A model generated the notes under the pieces. It was not told where the DNA came from. It did not search any database and saw only the letters and a program-made list of their open reading frames with translations. A stretch of 64,000 nt of DNA, taken from Limonium bicolor. Taxonomy: Eukaryota; Streptophyta; Magnoliopsida; Caryophyllales; Plumbaginaceae. Made by a program: the position numbers and the translations under genes. Shown here piece after piece: positions 22,118-33,998 of this stretch (positions are counted from its first letter, which is position 1; each line of letters begins with the position of its first letter). The stretch spans positions 187,692,925-187,756,924 of the forward strand of contig CM041782.1 of assembly GCA_023374045.1 (NCBI GenBank), read 5' to 3'.

Positions 22118-23506
22118 TTACCAGAAGATATACCCCATAGAGTGTCGGGGTGAGGAGATGGTTGAGGCTATGTGGTTGAGGATGAGTTTTGGGAGGTTTA
22201 TTTTTTGGTGATGAATCAGGCAGTACATTATCACAAGATCAAGTGGGTGGACAAACTGGTTTCCTTCCTTTCTAGGGACTAAGTTTTTGATCACCAAGGT
22301 ATGAAGTATTTGGTGTGTATTTGACAGAGCGGGTCGGTCTAAAGAGTGACCAACTCTGCTATTCGGTAAAAAGAAGTCATAAAATTCTTTAGCAGTTATG
22401 AACCCTAGATCAGGAAATCCAGCCCTATCATAGAATTCTAGTCCGGTAGTTGGAATTGCTAGATGAGTTGTAATGGAGTTTGAATCAAAGATGATAGCTT
22501 TGTCATGTACCTCTGTCATTATTTTACCTTTGCGGATGACACAATTTTGGTAGAACTGGTAGGCTTCAATTTCATGGTAGGTCTAAATTCCGTGGAACAG
22601 GTGAATCCAGTTTTGAAAGCGGAGCATCTCTTCGAACATGTCGAACTCCATTGAGTGAATCCACTCCAGGTCGAGTAGCTTTCCTTTCACCAAGTTATGG
22701 GACTCGGCTGAATCATCAGGTGGTAGGGAGTAAACGGCAGAGTGAGTATCGATCAGGCCTAGCCTAGGAGTAGGTGTTGGTGGGACAGACTCAGAGCAAG
22801 GACGGAGTCGCTTTCTAGTAGAAGTTGTTGCTGTGTCGGAGTCCGCCTGAGTTGATGAGTTGGTGGTGCTGCGCGGTTTGTCTTCAGCTTGTGATGCCGT
22901 GACTACTAGGGATGGTGTAGGGACAGGAGCTTCAGGAGTGGGTTTCGAAGATGACGGGGGGCATTTAGCCCTAGATCGAAGGGTTTGTGTAGCTGGAGGC
23001 CTGGGGACATTGGAGACGTTGGGTAAGGGGGTAGTGATGGGTTGGGTGTCGATTGACATGGCGCGGGCTACGACGGTGGAGTCGGAAGTGGAGGTGGGTG
23101 TTTGTTTGGCTTGAAGAATGGTGAGTTTGTTGATGAGAGCTTGGAGGGGCTGTGGATCATTGGGTAATTCAGCGTCGGAAAACGTGGAGGTTTGCTTAGG
23201 GTTAGGGTATGAAGCCATGACAATCTTAGTTGATGGTAGTAGGCAAAGGTTAGAGAAGGCGAAGAGAGGCAAGGAAACTAGGATAGGTAGGATTAGACGT
23301 AGAGAGTCAAAGATATTGACGTCGGAATATAGGCAGACGTGGTGTGTCAGGGTAGGTGTGGGCTGATTGGTTGAGATGGGTTGCTGCGGATTACTGGGCG
23401 AAGATTTTGTGGGTAGTTTTTCAGAAGACAAAACTCTTGTTTTTACGCCGGTGTTTTGTTTATTTGACAGACGGACTAGGTCATCAGACGTAATCATGCA
23501 TTTCAC
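22118..23506 (-). pseudogene. Sirevirus env-like / third ORF
   Basis: A 307-residue frame (22583-23506) begins after RNase H. It has a hydrophobic stretch near residues 70-95 ('LRLILPILVSLPLFAFSNL'), then 150 residues rich in P, S and T, then a tail 'LVKGKLLDLEWIHSMEFDMFEE'. After a stop, a second frame (22118-22519) continues with 'EFYDRAGFPDLGFITAKEFY'. The position after RNase H matches the env-like ORF of Sireviruses, whose role is unproven. The opposite-strand frames here are shadows. Confidence 0.7.
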
Positions 23507-23519
23507 CCAGACATTGAAA

Positions 23520-24117
23520 AAACAGGAGAAGGAGATACAACCTTAGCTAAGTCATATGAGTCATACCTAGTTGTGAGCGCAGAGTTTCAAAGGGGTCTCT
23601 TTGCAATGGTTTGGTGAATATGTCTGCAAGTTGATCGGAAATAGGCACATATTCTAGTTGTATTAGCCCTTTTTCAACGCAATCCCTTAAGAAGTGGTGA
23701 CGAATCTCAATGTGCTTTGTCCTAGAATGATGAATAGGATTTTTAGATAAATCAATAACACTATTGTTGTCATAAAATATTATAGTACAAGTAGAAGAAA
23801 TGAGATAATCCTATAGTTGTTGTTGTATCCAGAGTATCTGTGCACAGCAAGCAGCTGCAGAGACGTATTCGGCTTCAGCAGATGACAAGGCTACCGTGTT
23901 TTGTTTCTTTGAACTCCAGGCTACAAGACAAAGTCCCAAAAATTGTGCGGTACCAAACGTGCTTTTCTTGTCTAATAAGGAGCTTGCAAAATCAGAATCG
24001 CTGTAACCCATTAGAGTAAAATCAGGAGTACCCGGGTACCAGAGGTACATGTCCTGGGTGTGTTTCAAATAGCAAAAGATTCACTTTACGCTTTGTAGGT
24101 GTGATTCTTTTGGGTTT
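23520..24117 (-). pseudogene. pol: Sirevirus RNase H
   Basis: 23811-24068 reads 'MGYSDSDFASSLLDKKSTFG' and 'SSKKQNTVALSSAEAEYVSA', the conserved Copia RNase H with catalytic D and E. After a stop the sequence continues with 'SKNPIHHSRTKHIEIRHHFL' and 'DQLADIFTKPLQ' to about 23570. The 5' side is interrupted by the nested Sirevirus at 24118. Confidence 0.88.
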
Positions 24118-24929
24118 TGATGGGATCGGGTGCTGACCGAGTAGGTCTGAGGTGTTAGTCTCAGACCAACCCTACTTGGAGAACAAGTATTTGTAGAAGA
24201 TAATTACGCGGAAGCTTATGTTTTAAATTGACAAGATAGGATTCTGCTTGTATTCAAATTCAATGCGAATTACAACCTAGCTTCCTATCTTGGGATTCGG
24301 CAGAGGTACTGTCTCATCCAACACTCGCTCTACTCTCGGCTTAGATCAATGCGTAACAAGGAGTAAAGGGGAGTGTTCTATGTGTGCTCTCTAGGTAATA
24401 AATACCTAAGCTAATTGACAATATCTCACTAAGATCTCTCGAAAATGTTATCTCTCTCAATATGACTCTCTCTCTCTCTCTAAATGTGGAAGTGAAAGCT
24501 CCAAGTATTACAAATGACTTCTACCGGCTTAAATAGTGATAATACCCGAAGTAACTACTCCTATTTAGTAGCCATAACATTCAGGATGGTGCTCCACGTC
24601 CTCTTGGTCAAGCATACTCCGAAATTGTCGCAACTACTCTACAAAGGGACTCGTTATGGCGCTCTATACCCTTGACCGCCTTGATTTTCGGTCCTGATCA
24701 TATGTGAACGTGTGTGATAGTTTTTTCCATGTTTTTCTCCACGTTCTAACACTAGAAGGTCGCCTTTAAGCTTCTAGAACTTTCCATGAGAATCTTGTGT
24801 CATAGAACGACTCCTTCCACAGTCAGACTCGTTCATCGCCCAACTTGCTCTGATGCTATTATCAGTGATATTTCTTCTGTCACCAGACTTACTCTATTGC
24901 CATAATCAGCAAAACCTTGGGTTCCAACA
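24118..24929 (-). repeat. 3' LTR of the nested Sirevirus
   Basis: Plus strand TGATGGGATCGGGTG...GGGTTCCAACA. It is followed by the minus-strand PPT GCAAAAGGAGGATTT. Confidence 0.9.
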
Positions 24930-25580
24930 AAATCCTCCTTTTGCTGATGATGGCAAAGGGAACTGAATCTTTCAAGACGAACTAAAGTTCCCCTTAAGTT
25001 GTGCGTCAATGATAAGATGAGATGAATGTGAACCGCTTGTTATATCGAGTCTGGTTAACAACCATACTCCGTCTATCGTGACTCTTTGTCTGTGGGCAGG
25101 CTCTGGATGACTTATTCTCTTCAGCAGGTCTCTCTCTTGTTCTCTTTTCTTTGCATTAATTCTCAGGCCTACTCTTGCTGCAGCTAGGCTTTGGCAATCT
25201 TCAGCAAAACTCTAATATCTTCATACATTTCCCGCTTTTTGCTGATGATGCCAAAAATCACTCGAGTGAATCCCGTAGAAAGAGTTAATCTGCAAAAGAG
25301 ATATACAAGCAAACAAGCATGGAAGAATCAGCCTCATTGACTAATTCCCCCTTAGTCCAATATTCCCCCTAAGTTTGAGCACGTCATTTAAGACAAGACC
25401 AATGAGAAAAGAGGGTAATAGAATTAAACTAAGCTTAAACAGAAACAGTCTGCTTGACCATCAAGCAGGGCAAAATCCATAAGTGCAATTCAAGTCTTCC
25501 GACCACCAAAAACATTAACGCGTCTTACTGAAAATGGGATTCACCGCTTTCCCCCTTTTTGACATCATCAGGCAAAACAG
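24930..25580 (-). other. multiple polypurine tracts of the nested Sirevirus
   Basis: Minus-strand purine tracts with the CATCATCAGC lead-in lie at about 24930-24955, 25225-25250, 25343-25370 (two) and 25543-25570 (AAAAAGGGGGAAAGCGG). Confidence 0.75.
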
Positions 25581-26042
25581 GGTGAGTATGCCTAACATTC
25601 AAAAGCAATCACATGGCTAAATAGCCAACCGACAAAGTCTGCCAAAGTTTGATAAAAAACACCGCCAAGATAAACTAAGTTTGAGATAGCTTAAAAGTAT
25701 GGTTAGGGGTGTAGGCTAGGAAATGAGGTGAGGACTTGGTCTACATCTTGGTATTGACCCATTCATTCTGAATCTCAAGAGAGTGCTAGATGTGGCTAAC
25801 CATGGTAGTGAAATGTATTAGCCAAAGTATTCATACCCATATGTCCAAGCTAGCGTTGCTGTAAAGCGCAAACCAGAGTCACGCAAGTTCCACTCTTGGA
25901 AGTGGTGGCTGGAGCAAGAGTAGGTCTTCTTCAATGAATATAAGTTGAAGAGACGATCGTAATTTGCTTTATTTTTGCCTTCTCATGGGATTTATGTCTT
26001 TCTTTCTTTTTCTTTTCTTTCCCTTTTTTTTGGAAATTCACT

Positions 26043-26372
26043 TCAACTACATGGATATTTGTGCCAGACCGATTCTGTTTGCAGATTGACTCTAGCAATA
26101 TTTTTTGGTTGAATGAAGGGAAAGGATTGTGATGGACTTAGGTAGTCAGAGGTAGTGGGTTTTGCTTCAGTGGTAGTGGTAGTGGGTTTGGTAGGAGTGG
26201 CAAGGGCTTCGGTTGAGATAGTAGTGGAGCTTGGGCAAGGTAGATTTGGTAATCGACTAGGGCTGTAGGGTGAGTTGGGCATTAGTAATGATGGACCCAA
26301 AGTGGATGGGATTTTTGTATGGTGCGACGGCCATGGGAGACTTAGTGATGGTTTCGGGAGTTGGGATAACAA
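26043..26372 (-). pseudogene. env-like ORF remnant of the nested Sirevirus
   Basis: A 109-residue frame rich in P, S and T corresponds in position and composition to the env-like ORF of the outer element. The upstream hydrophobic part is not visible. Confidence 0.45.
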
Positions 26373-26689
26373 TAGTCCCTTGTTTGGAGGATTTTCGGCT
26401 TTGAGTGGGAGAGTGAGTAGGAGTGGTTTAAGGGTTAGGAGAATTTGTGGGTTGATTGTGAAGGTGAAGTAGCAATGGTTTCAAGGACGATGGAGTTGGG
26501 TTTTAGAATAGTGAGATGGTTGATGTGGGTGCTTTGGTCGAATTGGTATGGAAAATCTTGGCGGTTTTTCAATAAACATTTTGTAGACAAAGTTTAGTTG
26601 GACTACTTAACCAGGGAGAGTCTGGTGTCAGAGAGACTATATGTGAGTACCTAGACTCTGCCTCCAAGAGGGAGAGGAGATACAACCAC

Positions 26690-26970
26690 CCTCAGTCAGA
26701 ACGAGTCATGCCATGGTGTGTGCGAAAAAGCTCAAATGCAACCATGTGTGATGCCTTGGTGATGATATCAGCAAGCTAGGGTCTGTGGAAACATAGTTTA
26801 ATTAGATTAAGTTCATCTCCACATGATCTCATAACAAATGAGAACTCAAGTATATAAAGTTAGTGCGAGCATGAAATTTAGAGAATTTGATGACCTTGGC
26901 TGGTATTATCATACATAATGGTAACATTTTGATCAAAAATACCGTAGTCTTCAAAGTACTTGAAGCTGGA
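26690..26970 (-). pseudogene. pol: RNase H remnant of the nested Sirevirus
   Basis: Across shifting frames one reads 'NVTIMYDNTS', then a 'KFSKFHARTN' piece, then 'LADIITKASH', the decayed C-terminal half of Copia RNase H. The catalytic N-terminal half is gone. Confidence 0.55.
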
Positions 26971-27180
26971 GCGAGTCAGCTTGCTTTCTGCACAAGATTC
27001 GCAGAGATAGTCGGCTTGCTTCGGTACATGATTCACAGACCGAGTCTGCTTGCTTTCTGCACGTGATTCTCATATATATATCGGATATTCATATCAACAT
27101 GTGCCATATTGCCTTAAGATCACCAGTATTAGAGTCTAAACCGTATTTCCTTACAATCACGAGTGTTAGAGTCATAAATC

Positions 27181-27444
27181 TTATAACATAAGATTGGAGA
27201 AATCATAAATTTGAGAGACACTTGAGAGACTATGTCCAATAACAGCAATTAAGTAAACATTATGAACTTTAAATAAAGAGGGGTTACCAATGAAGCCAAT
27301 TCTTATGACTTTTATGTGCATGTTGTCTCTAAAAGTAACTTTTCCCCCTTGATGGTAAGAGTGGGTCGTAAACTCAACTTGGTTTCCCGTCATATATCTT
27401 GAACAACCACTGTCCAGAAACCAAGAGTCGTTGTTCCGAGCCAC
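27181..27444 (-). pseudogene. pol: protease remnant of the nested Sirevirus
   Basis: 'WFLDSGCSRYMTGNQ' is the Copia protease active site (DSG). It continues into 'GNPSLFKVHNVYLI' and 'GHSLSSVSQIYD' and then stops. The integrase that should follow is deleted. Confidence 0.75.
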
Positions 27445-27462
27445 TCTGCATGCAAAAAGCTA

Positions 27463-27808
27463 CTAGTTAGTTATGGGGACCCAGGTATACTTGGGTCCCC
27501 TCTTCGACAATGATGAAGAACTATTATAGTAAAGATCACGAGCTTTGATAATCGCAGACACACGAGATATATTAAATGACAAATCGTGACATAGTTTATT
27601 ACCGGAAGAGTCCGTATGACCATCATAACCACAATATCTGCAAATTTTCATCGTAAAGGGAGTCTCACTTACCTGATCATGAGCGTTTTTCTCACCATTG
27701 TGAGCCATCAAGCACACCAAACTGGTGGTTCCTGACTCTGCCTTTTCTGAGTAGGAGATTTCGACCATCTTGAGAGATTTGTCAGCCAACGCAGGCTCTG
27801 ATACCACT
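27463..27808 (-). pseudogene. gag: internally deleted gag of the nested Sirevirus
   Basis: The frame starts 'MVSEPALADKSLKMVEIS', identical in plan to the outer gag start. It then jumps to the zinc box 'CRYCGYDGHTDSSGNKLC' (last cysteine position altered) and ends 'GPKYTWVP'. About 430 residues of the outer gag are missing in frame. The frame starts inside the PBS region right after the LTR. Confidence 0.75.
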
Positions 27809-28619
27809 TGATGGGATCGGATGCTGACCGAGTAGGTCTGAGGTGTTAGTCTCAGACCAACCCTACTTGGAGAACAAGTATTTGTAGAAGATAATTACGC
27901 GGAAGCTTTTGTTTTAAATTGACAAGATAGGATTCTGCTTGTATTCAAATTCAATGCGAATTACAACCTAGCTTCCTATGTTGGGATTCGACAGAGGTAC
28001 TTTGTCTCATCCAACACTCGCTCTACTCTCGGCTTAGATCAATGCGTAACAAGGAGTAAAGGGGAGTGTTCTATGTGTGCTCTCTAGGTAATAAATACCT
28101 AAGCTAATTGACAATATCTCACTAAGATCTCTCGAAAAATTATCTCTCTCAATATGACTCTCTCTCTCTCTAAATGTGGAAGTGAAAGCTCCGAGTATTA
28201 CAAATGAATTCTACCGGCTTAAATAGTGATGATACCCGAAGTAACTGCTCCTATTTAGTAGCCATAACATTCAGGATGGTGCTCCACGTCCTCTTGGTCA
28301 AGCATACTCCGAAATTGTCGCAACTACTCTACAGAGGGACTCGTTCTGGCGCTCTATACCCTTGACCGCCTTGATTTTCGGTCCTGATCATATGTGAATG
28401 TGTGTGACAGTTTTTCCATGTTTTTCTCCACGTTCTAACAGTAGAAGGTCGCCTTTAAGATTCTAGAACTTTCCATGAGAATCTTGTGTCGCAGAACGAC
28501 TCCTTCCGCAGTCAGACTCGTTCATCGCCCAGACTTGCTCTGAAGCTATTATCAGTGATATTTCTTCTGTCACCAGACTTACTCTGTTGCCATAATCAGC
28601 AAAACCATGGGTTCCAATA
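27809..28619 (-). repeat. 5' LTR of the nested Sirevirus
   Basis: It matches 24118-24929. The outer end reads CCAATA instead of CCAACA, so one terminal base has changed. The PBS complement of initiator tRNA-Met (minus TGGTATCAGAGC) lies just inside at about 27795-27808. Confidence 0.9.
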
Positions 28620-29527
28620 GCCTTGCCTGAAATCTTGCACAGAGATATACAGCTTAAAGAATGTCAGGCCTACTTGCTATTAAATAAAGGAGAGAACCTA
28701 TCATACCTCTGTACAGTGTAGCATCAATGGTAATTCCTTTTTCATCCAGATGTAGTTTCTCTGTTACGGACATTGGAGTAGGTCTGGCTTTCGAATCCTA
28801 CATCTTGTATTTGTTTAGAAGCTCGTGAATGTAGTTTTGTTGATGAATTTGAGTCCCGTTCTCTTGCTGAATGATTTGAAGACCTAAAAAGAATTTTAAT
28901 TCTCCAAGAGCACTCATTTCAAACTCTTACTCATGAGATCAGAAAAGAATGAGCATAATTCAGGAATAGTGGATCCATAAATTATATCATCCACATAGAT
29001 CTGGACAATGAGTATATCTTCACCTTTGGTGAGAGTAAAAAGAGTTTTATCCACCTTACCTCGGATGAATCCATGGGACAATAAGTAAGATGAGAAACGC
29101 TCATACCACGCCTGTGGTGCCTGATTGAGGCCATATAATGCTTTGTCTAACTTGTAGACATACTCCGGGTGATGTGGGTCTTCGAATCCCGGTGGTTGAG
29201 CACATAAACATCTCTGTCGATGTATCCATGTAAAAATGCAGTTTTTACATCCATTTAGTAGAGCTTCATACTTTGATGTGCCGTAGAGGCCATGAGTATT
29301 CGAATTGCCTCAATTCGAGCGACTGAAGCATAAGTCTCATCATAATCAATTCCTTCTACTTGGGCATATCCTTGAACTACGAGTCTAGCTTTGTTGCGAG
29401 AGATATTCCCTTGATCATCTAATTTGTTGCGAAACACCCACTTGGTACCAATTGGTTTATGATTGGTTGGACAGGGAACAAGTCGCCAGACAGAATGTCG
29501 TTGTAAAGAGTGTAGTTCTTCTTGCAT
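28620..29527 (-). pseudogene. pol: Sirevirus reverse transcriptase
   Basis: 29255-29527 gives the RT start ('KPIGTKWVFRNKLDDQGN', 'ARLVVQGYAQVEGIDYDET'). After a stop the sequence continues with 'VKTAFLHGYI'. The catalytic YVDD is at 28985-28997 (IYVDDIIYGS), and 'YRGMIGSLLYLIASRPDI' leads up to the nested element. Several frameshifts and stops. The remainder of the domain lies beyond the nested element at 24117. Confidence 0.88.
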
Positions 29528-29658
29528 GGCAAGTATCCAGTCATGGTCCTGTAGAGCTTGTTGAATATTCTTAGGTTCGATTGTGGAAATGAAAGCATTA
29601 AAAGCACAGAGATTTTGATGAATCTCGCTACGTGTTTGAACGCCTTTGGAGGGATCAC

Positions 29659-30891
29659 TTAGGATTTGGGTAATTGGGTGAGCAGAGGCTTGTTGGAATT
29701 TTCTTGTGGAGTTGTTGGTATATTTGTAGAGGGTTTTGGTGTTTGGTGATTGTGAGGTGTGTTTGAAGTTGTGGTTTGAGAAGGAGGTTGTAGGTCATTT
29801 GTGGGGGTAGGTGAGGCATCTTTGAATGAGTCATCAGGGTCATCATCACTATCGGAGGATGAGTCTGTCGGAAGAGGTGTTTGTGGTGGAGGGATGGTAG
29901 CTACTGTGATTTCAATGAAGGTGGTATCTGGGGCATCTTCATTGGGTATATGTGGATTGTTCTCGCAGTCACTGGTGTTAGAAAGTTCTTCGAAGCGAAT
30001 GTGAGGACTTTCTTCAAGACACGATGTTCGTTTGTTGAGTACTCTATAAGCCCGACTATGGGATGAGTAACCAAGGAAGATTCCTTCATCACTTTTGGAT
30101 GCAAACTTGCCTAGATCGTCCTTTCCATTATTGTGTATGAAACACTTGCATCCAAAGCGCCGTAGATGAGTTACAGAAGGAGGACGTCCTTTGATGATTT
30201 CATATGGGGTTTTGCTGATGAAGGGATGAATGGATGCTCGATTCAAGATATACGCTGCAGTGTTGATAGCTTCTGCCTAGTATGAAGCTGGGAGATTGCT
30301 GTCAATGAGCATAGTTCTTGCCATTTCTACCAAGGTGCGGTTCTTTCGTTCTACTACTCTGTTTTGTTGTGGAGTGTGAGCAGCTGATGTTTGATGCACA
30401 ATTCCCTTTGCCCTGCAAAATTCTGAAAACTGGATATTGCAAAATTCTGTACCATTGTCAGAACGAATAGTCTTGACAGTGGTGGATAGTTTGTTAGTAA
30501 GCATTTTGAACAGAGATTCGAATTCAGAAAATTTCTCCGATTTGTTCTTAAGAAAGAGTACCCATGTCCAGCGCGAGTAATCCTCGACGATGACTAGAAC
30601 ATACTTCTTACCACTCTTGCTTTGAACACGCATTGGTCCACATAGATCCATATGCAGCAGATCCAACGGAGATGTTGTAGACATCTCTGGTTTACCTGGA
30701 AAACTTGCTCTCGAATGTTTCCCTTGTACGCACGCTGGACAGAGGGTTTCGGTCTGGAAGAAGTTTGTCTGAGGAAGTCCTACTACAAGATTTCTATTTT
30801 TGATTCTGTTGAGAAGTTTGCCATGTGCATGACCTAAACGGAAGTGCCATAATGAAATATTTTTGTCCTGTACACTAAGATAGAGTGCCAT
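29659..30891 (-). pseudogene. pol: Sirevirus integrase with GAG-pre-integrase zinc domain
   Basis: 30277-30891 (204 residues) holds the HHCC domain ('LWHFRLGHAHG'...'CPACVQGKHS') and the catalytic core. The core has D in 'HMDLCGP', D in 'IRSDNGTEF' and E in 'NRVVERKNRT', so the DDE triad is intact. A stop then separates it from 29659-30246, the C-terminal part ('RPPSVTHLRRFGCKCFIHNN', 'EGIFLGYSSHSRAYRV') and an S/P/T-rich tail. Integrase inserts the DNA copy into the genome. Confidence 0.92.
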
Positions 30892-31260
30892 CTAGGTTAG
30901 GGTTGTCAAGAGATAACTTGTAAAGATTGTTCACCCTTACGCCAATGGCTTTTAGAAGACCTGTTTGCTCATCAAAGATTTTACAATTAGAGGCCGAAAA
31001 GAGAACAACGTTGGAGAGATCACATATTTGAGAAATACTTAGAAGACTATGTCCAAGACCATCTACTAAATTGACATTATCTATCTTAAAGAGAGAGGGA
31101 TTACCGATGGTTCCAATACCAATGATTTCACCATGAGCGTTGTCGCCGAAAGTTACCTTCCCCCCCATGGGTTTGAGAGAGAGTCATGAACTTGTTAGGG
31201 TCTCCTGTCATATGTCGTGAGCATCCACTATCTAGAAACCAAGAGCCATTGTCCATGGTC
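30875..31260 (-). pseudogene. pol: Sirevirus protease
   Basis: Upstream of a frameshift the active site reads 'WFLDSGCSRHMTGD'. 30875-31168 then gives 'GKVTFGDNAHGEIIGIGTIG' and 'GLGHSLLSISQICD', the rest of the Copia protease region. Confidence 0.8.
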
Positions 31261-31276
31261 TCTCCCTACAAAACAA

Positions 31277-33290
31277 TCAGAGGTTAGACTTGGGAACCCA
31301 GGCGAACTTGGGTTCCCTTTTTGAAGAAAAAGAGCTGTGAAGATGTCGTGCTTTAGACAGAGTATGTAGAAGTTTCATATTGAAAGATAAATCTTTGCCA
31401 AGCTTATGACATGATGAGTGAATGTGCCCGTCGTAGCCACAGTAACCACAAATTAATAAAGAAGGTAGATGAACATACTTCTTTTGCCAACAAAATTTGT
31501 TTTCAAATTTTTCTTTCTGGAATTTTCGTCTTTGAAGATAGTTGGGTTTTGAGGCCATTTTGGGCAGATTAACTTTGCCTTTGTTTTTCAGCCAGTGAGG
31601 GGAATTTGATGATGAGACTGATTCCATCTGTGCCTTTTTAAGAGCGATGTTCTGGGAGTCGACCTCTTTCTCAAGTCAAACTTGTCTTTCATTTGACTCA
31701 CGGGTTAGTTTTCAAGAATTTTTGGTTTTTGCATGCAGCAACCTCACGAACAAAGGTATTGGTTTGAAGAATTTTGAGGGATTTTGGAATGATATTTCTG
31801 TAGGGAAGAAACTTGGGTTTTTAAGGAACTGATGAGACTGTGAGCATCTCTTAGCTCACTTTCAAGTTTTTCGGCCTTTTCTTCAGACTTTTGCAACTTA
31901 AGCTGATCGTTGTTGACATGACCCTTTAGCACATGAATTTCTTCATAAAGAGAAGCTATCCTTTCTTGTTCTTTAGTTAATTCGAATTCAGGATGATTGA
32001 GGTCTATGTAATAATAATCTAAGAAGACAACACATGATCTGAAATATTCAGTTACCTCTGAAGAGGGACTCTTGCATACCTGACTTTTATGAGCCACGAG
32101 GCAGATTAAGCTTGATGTTCCAATCGCAGGTTCTCTGAGTCAGAGTCTCCCTATGCTGAATTTGCCATTAGTGATGATTGCTCACGATCATCTTTTTTCT
32201 TGAGTAGAGAGTTGTTGGTGTAGTGCCCCGGTTTCAGGCATTTGAAACATACTCGGTCTCCGGTTCCAGTATTCCCTTGCTGATTACGGTTGTAAGATTG
32301 ATATGGTCGATTTTGGTTTTGACTGAACCTGCTTGGACTGTTTCTTTCTGATTGATCTCGCATGAATTTCTTAAAGTTCTTGACCAGCATGGCCATATCT
32401 TCGAAGGTGTTCGCTGATCCTTCCTCTATTATGCCATCAATCAGAGTGTCCCGTAGCTACTGGATTAAATCCTGATTCTGAGAGGTAGTCTCATAATGGA
32501 ACGACTCGTTCTGGTGGGCTGGTATCTGACTGGGTGTGGTCTTTACCTGCAAAGCTTAATTCACGTTAGAATAGGAGACAGTATGGTTTGAGTGAGAAGC
32601 GTTACCTCTATTTTTGATATTCATTTTGTATTTGTTGATGGACTGAAGATAAGACCCTAAGTCAGTCAAGGTCCACTTTTCTAGGCTTTTAGAAGCCTTC
32701 GTGGAGATAACACTTTCGGTCCATTCTTCACCCAGACTATCCAGAAATTTGTTGTTGATGTTTTCGTTTGACTCTCCAATCTGCAGCTCTTCCATGGTAG
32801 CAGTAAGTTCAGTGAATCGTGCAAGCATGTCGCTGAGGGATTATCCAGGCTTGCCCATGAAGTTTACGTAGTCCATCTTCAGTTCTTGTATCTTTGATTT
32901 TCGAAGCTAAGTATTTCCTTCATGGACAGCTTGAAGGTGATCCCAGATGTCTTTTGCTACCTTGATGTGATACACTCTTCTTCTTTCGGGTGGAGAGAGA
33001 CTTGTGTAGATGACTCGTACGGCTTGGGCATTTAGCTTAACACATCTCTGCTCCTTAGCCGTATAAGAGCTTGGATCTTTCCCTTCAGGTACTGGAAAGT
33101 TTCCTTTTGTCACTACCGTCCAGAGTTGTTGATTGAGTGACTGGAGGTGCGACTCCATCTCGTTTTTCCACATATTGTAGTTTGTGGAGGTTAGCTTTAG
33201 ATTCTCCACCTGCATTCTGTTGTTATTGTTGGAGTTTGAGATTTCCACCATTTTGAGAGGTTTGTCAGCCAACGCAGGCTCTGATACCAC
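31277..33290 (-). pseudogene. gag: Sirevirus gag, broken into several frames
   Basis: From the N-terminus: 32907-33290 ('LTSTNYNMWKNEMESHLQ', a Copia gag start), 32556-32828 ('DLGSYLQSINKYKMNIKNRG'), 32151-32396 with a first zinc knuckle 'CFKCLKPGHYTNNS' whose last cysteine is replaced, 31744-32097 with a coiled coil (K/E heptads 'KAEKLESELRDAHSLISSLK'), and 31277-31627 with a complete second CCHC box 'CGYCGYDGHIHSSC'. A long gag with two zinc boxes and a coiled coil between them fits Sireviruses. Stops and shifts separate the pieces. Confidence 0.88.
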
Positions 33291-33291
33291 T
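33276..33291 (-). other. Sirevirus primer binding site (initiator tRNA-Met)
   Basis: The minus strand reads CCATCA|AGTGGTATCAGAGCC directly after the LTR. TGGTATCAGAGC is the standard plant initiator tRNA-Met PBS. Confidence 0.85.
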
Positions 33292-33996
33292 TGATGGGAT
33301 CGAGGTGCTGACCGAGTAGGTCTGAGGTGTTAGTCTCAGACTAACTCTGATTGAAGAATAAACGAGTGCAGAAAAATAATAACGCGGAAGCTTTTGTTTA
33401 AACTTAACAAGATAGGATTCTGTTTGTATTGAAATTCAATGTGAATTACAACCTAGCTTCCTATCTTGGGATTCGACGGAGGTACTCTGTCTCATCCAAC
33501 ACTCGCTCTACTCTCGGCTTTGATCAATGTGTCACAAGGATTAAAGGGGAGTGTTCTATGTGTGCTCTCTAGGTAATAAATACCTTAGCTAATTGACAAT
33601 ATCTCACTAAGATCTCTCAAAATACTTTCACTCTCAAACAGTATCTTTCTCTCTCTCAGAATAATTCAGAATGCCCACACAAATTAGTTACAACTCTATG
33701 TATATATACTTGCTAAACGGTTTCCTAAATCTTCGGATATGTCTTCATGTCGTGGCTGCTTAACTCTGGATGCGGAAGTATCGGAGTTGTTTGTTGCTTC
33801 ACGTTCTCACGTTGTGCATGCTTCCACGCATCCGAGATTTCCGCCGCCATTCGATGGTGTCGCGCCTTGGTTGATCATAGACATATAGACAGGTCTTGTT
33901 GTAGAGGTACTCGAGCTGGTGCGTTACGATGCCAAGTCTTTCTGCAAAGCTACTTTGACTGAGGAGACAATCATCTACAAAACTAAGTCTTTAACA
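33292..33996 (-). repeat. Sirevirus 5' LTR
   Basis: Plus strand TGATGGGATCGAGG...AAGTCTTTAACA. It matches 20498-21200 with few differences, so the insertion is fairly recent on the scale of this nest. Confidence 0.92.
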
Positions 33997-33998
33997 GT

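Larger units (their letters stand above)
24118..28619 (-). mobile_element. nested Sirevirus, internally deleted (4502 bp)
   Basis: LTRs at 24118-24929 and 27809-28619 are near-identical to each other and differ from the host Sirevirus LTRs outside the conserved U5 end. PBS and PPTs are present. Between them remain only the first 18 residues of gag fused to its second zinc box, a protease scrap, an RNase H scrap and an env-like scrap. Integrase and RT are gone. It lies between RT and RNase H of the outer Sirevirus. Flanks GGTTT (24113-24117) and GCCTT (28620-28624) do not give a clean target duplication. Confidence 0.88.
20498..33996 (-). mobile_element. Sirevirus (Ty1/Copia) retrotransposon with nested insertion
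   Basis: The LTRs at 20498-21200 and 33292-33996 are near-identical and flanked by the perfect target duplication GTCTA (20493-20497; 33997-34001). Minus-strand order: 5' LTR, iMet PBS, gag with two CCHC boxes, protease, integrase, RT, RNase H, an env-like extra ORF, multiple polypurine tracts, 3' LTR. The extra ORF and repeated PPTs identify a Sirevirus. It is about 9 kb without the nested element. Coding regions contain several frameshifts and stops. It inserted at the AlkB stop codon of the gypsy element. Confidence 0.92.

Noticed and set aside
22860..23366. Plus-strand frames opposite the Sirevirus env-like ORF
   Set aside because: Shadows of the minus-strand coding sequence in a GC-richer region.
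24113..28624. 5-bp target duplication of the nested Sirevirus
   Set aside because: GGTTT and GCCTT differ at two of five bases, so I do not count it as a duplication.
33276..33291. tRNA gene at TGGTATCAGAGC sites
   Set aside because: Only the 12-18-nt primer binding site is present; no tRNA cloverleaf surrounds it.
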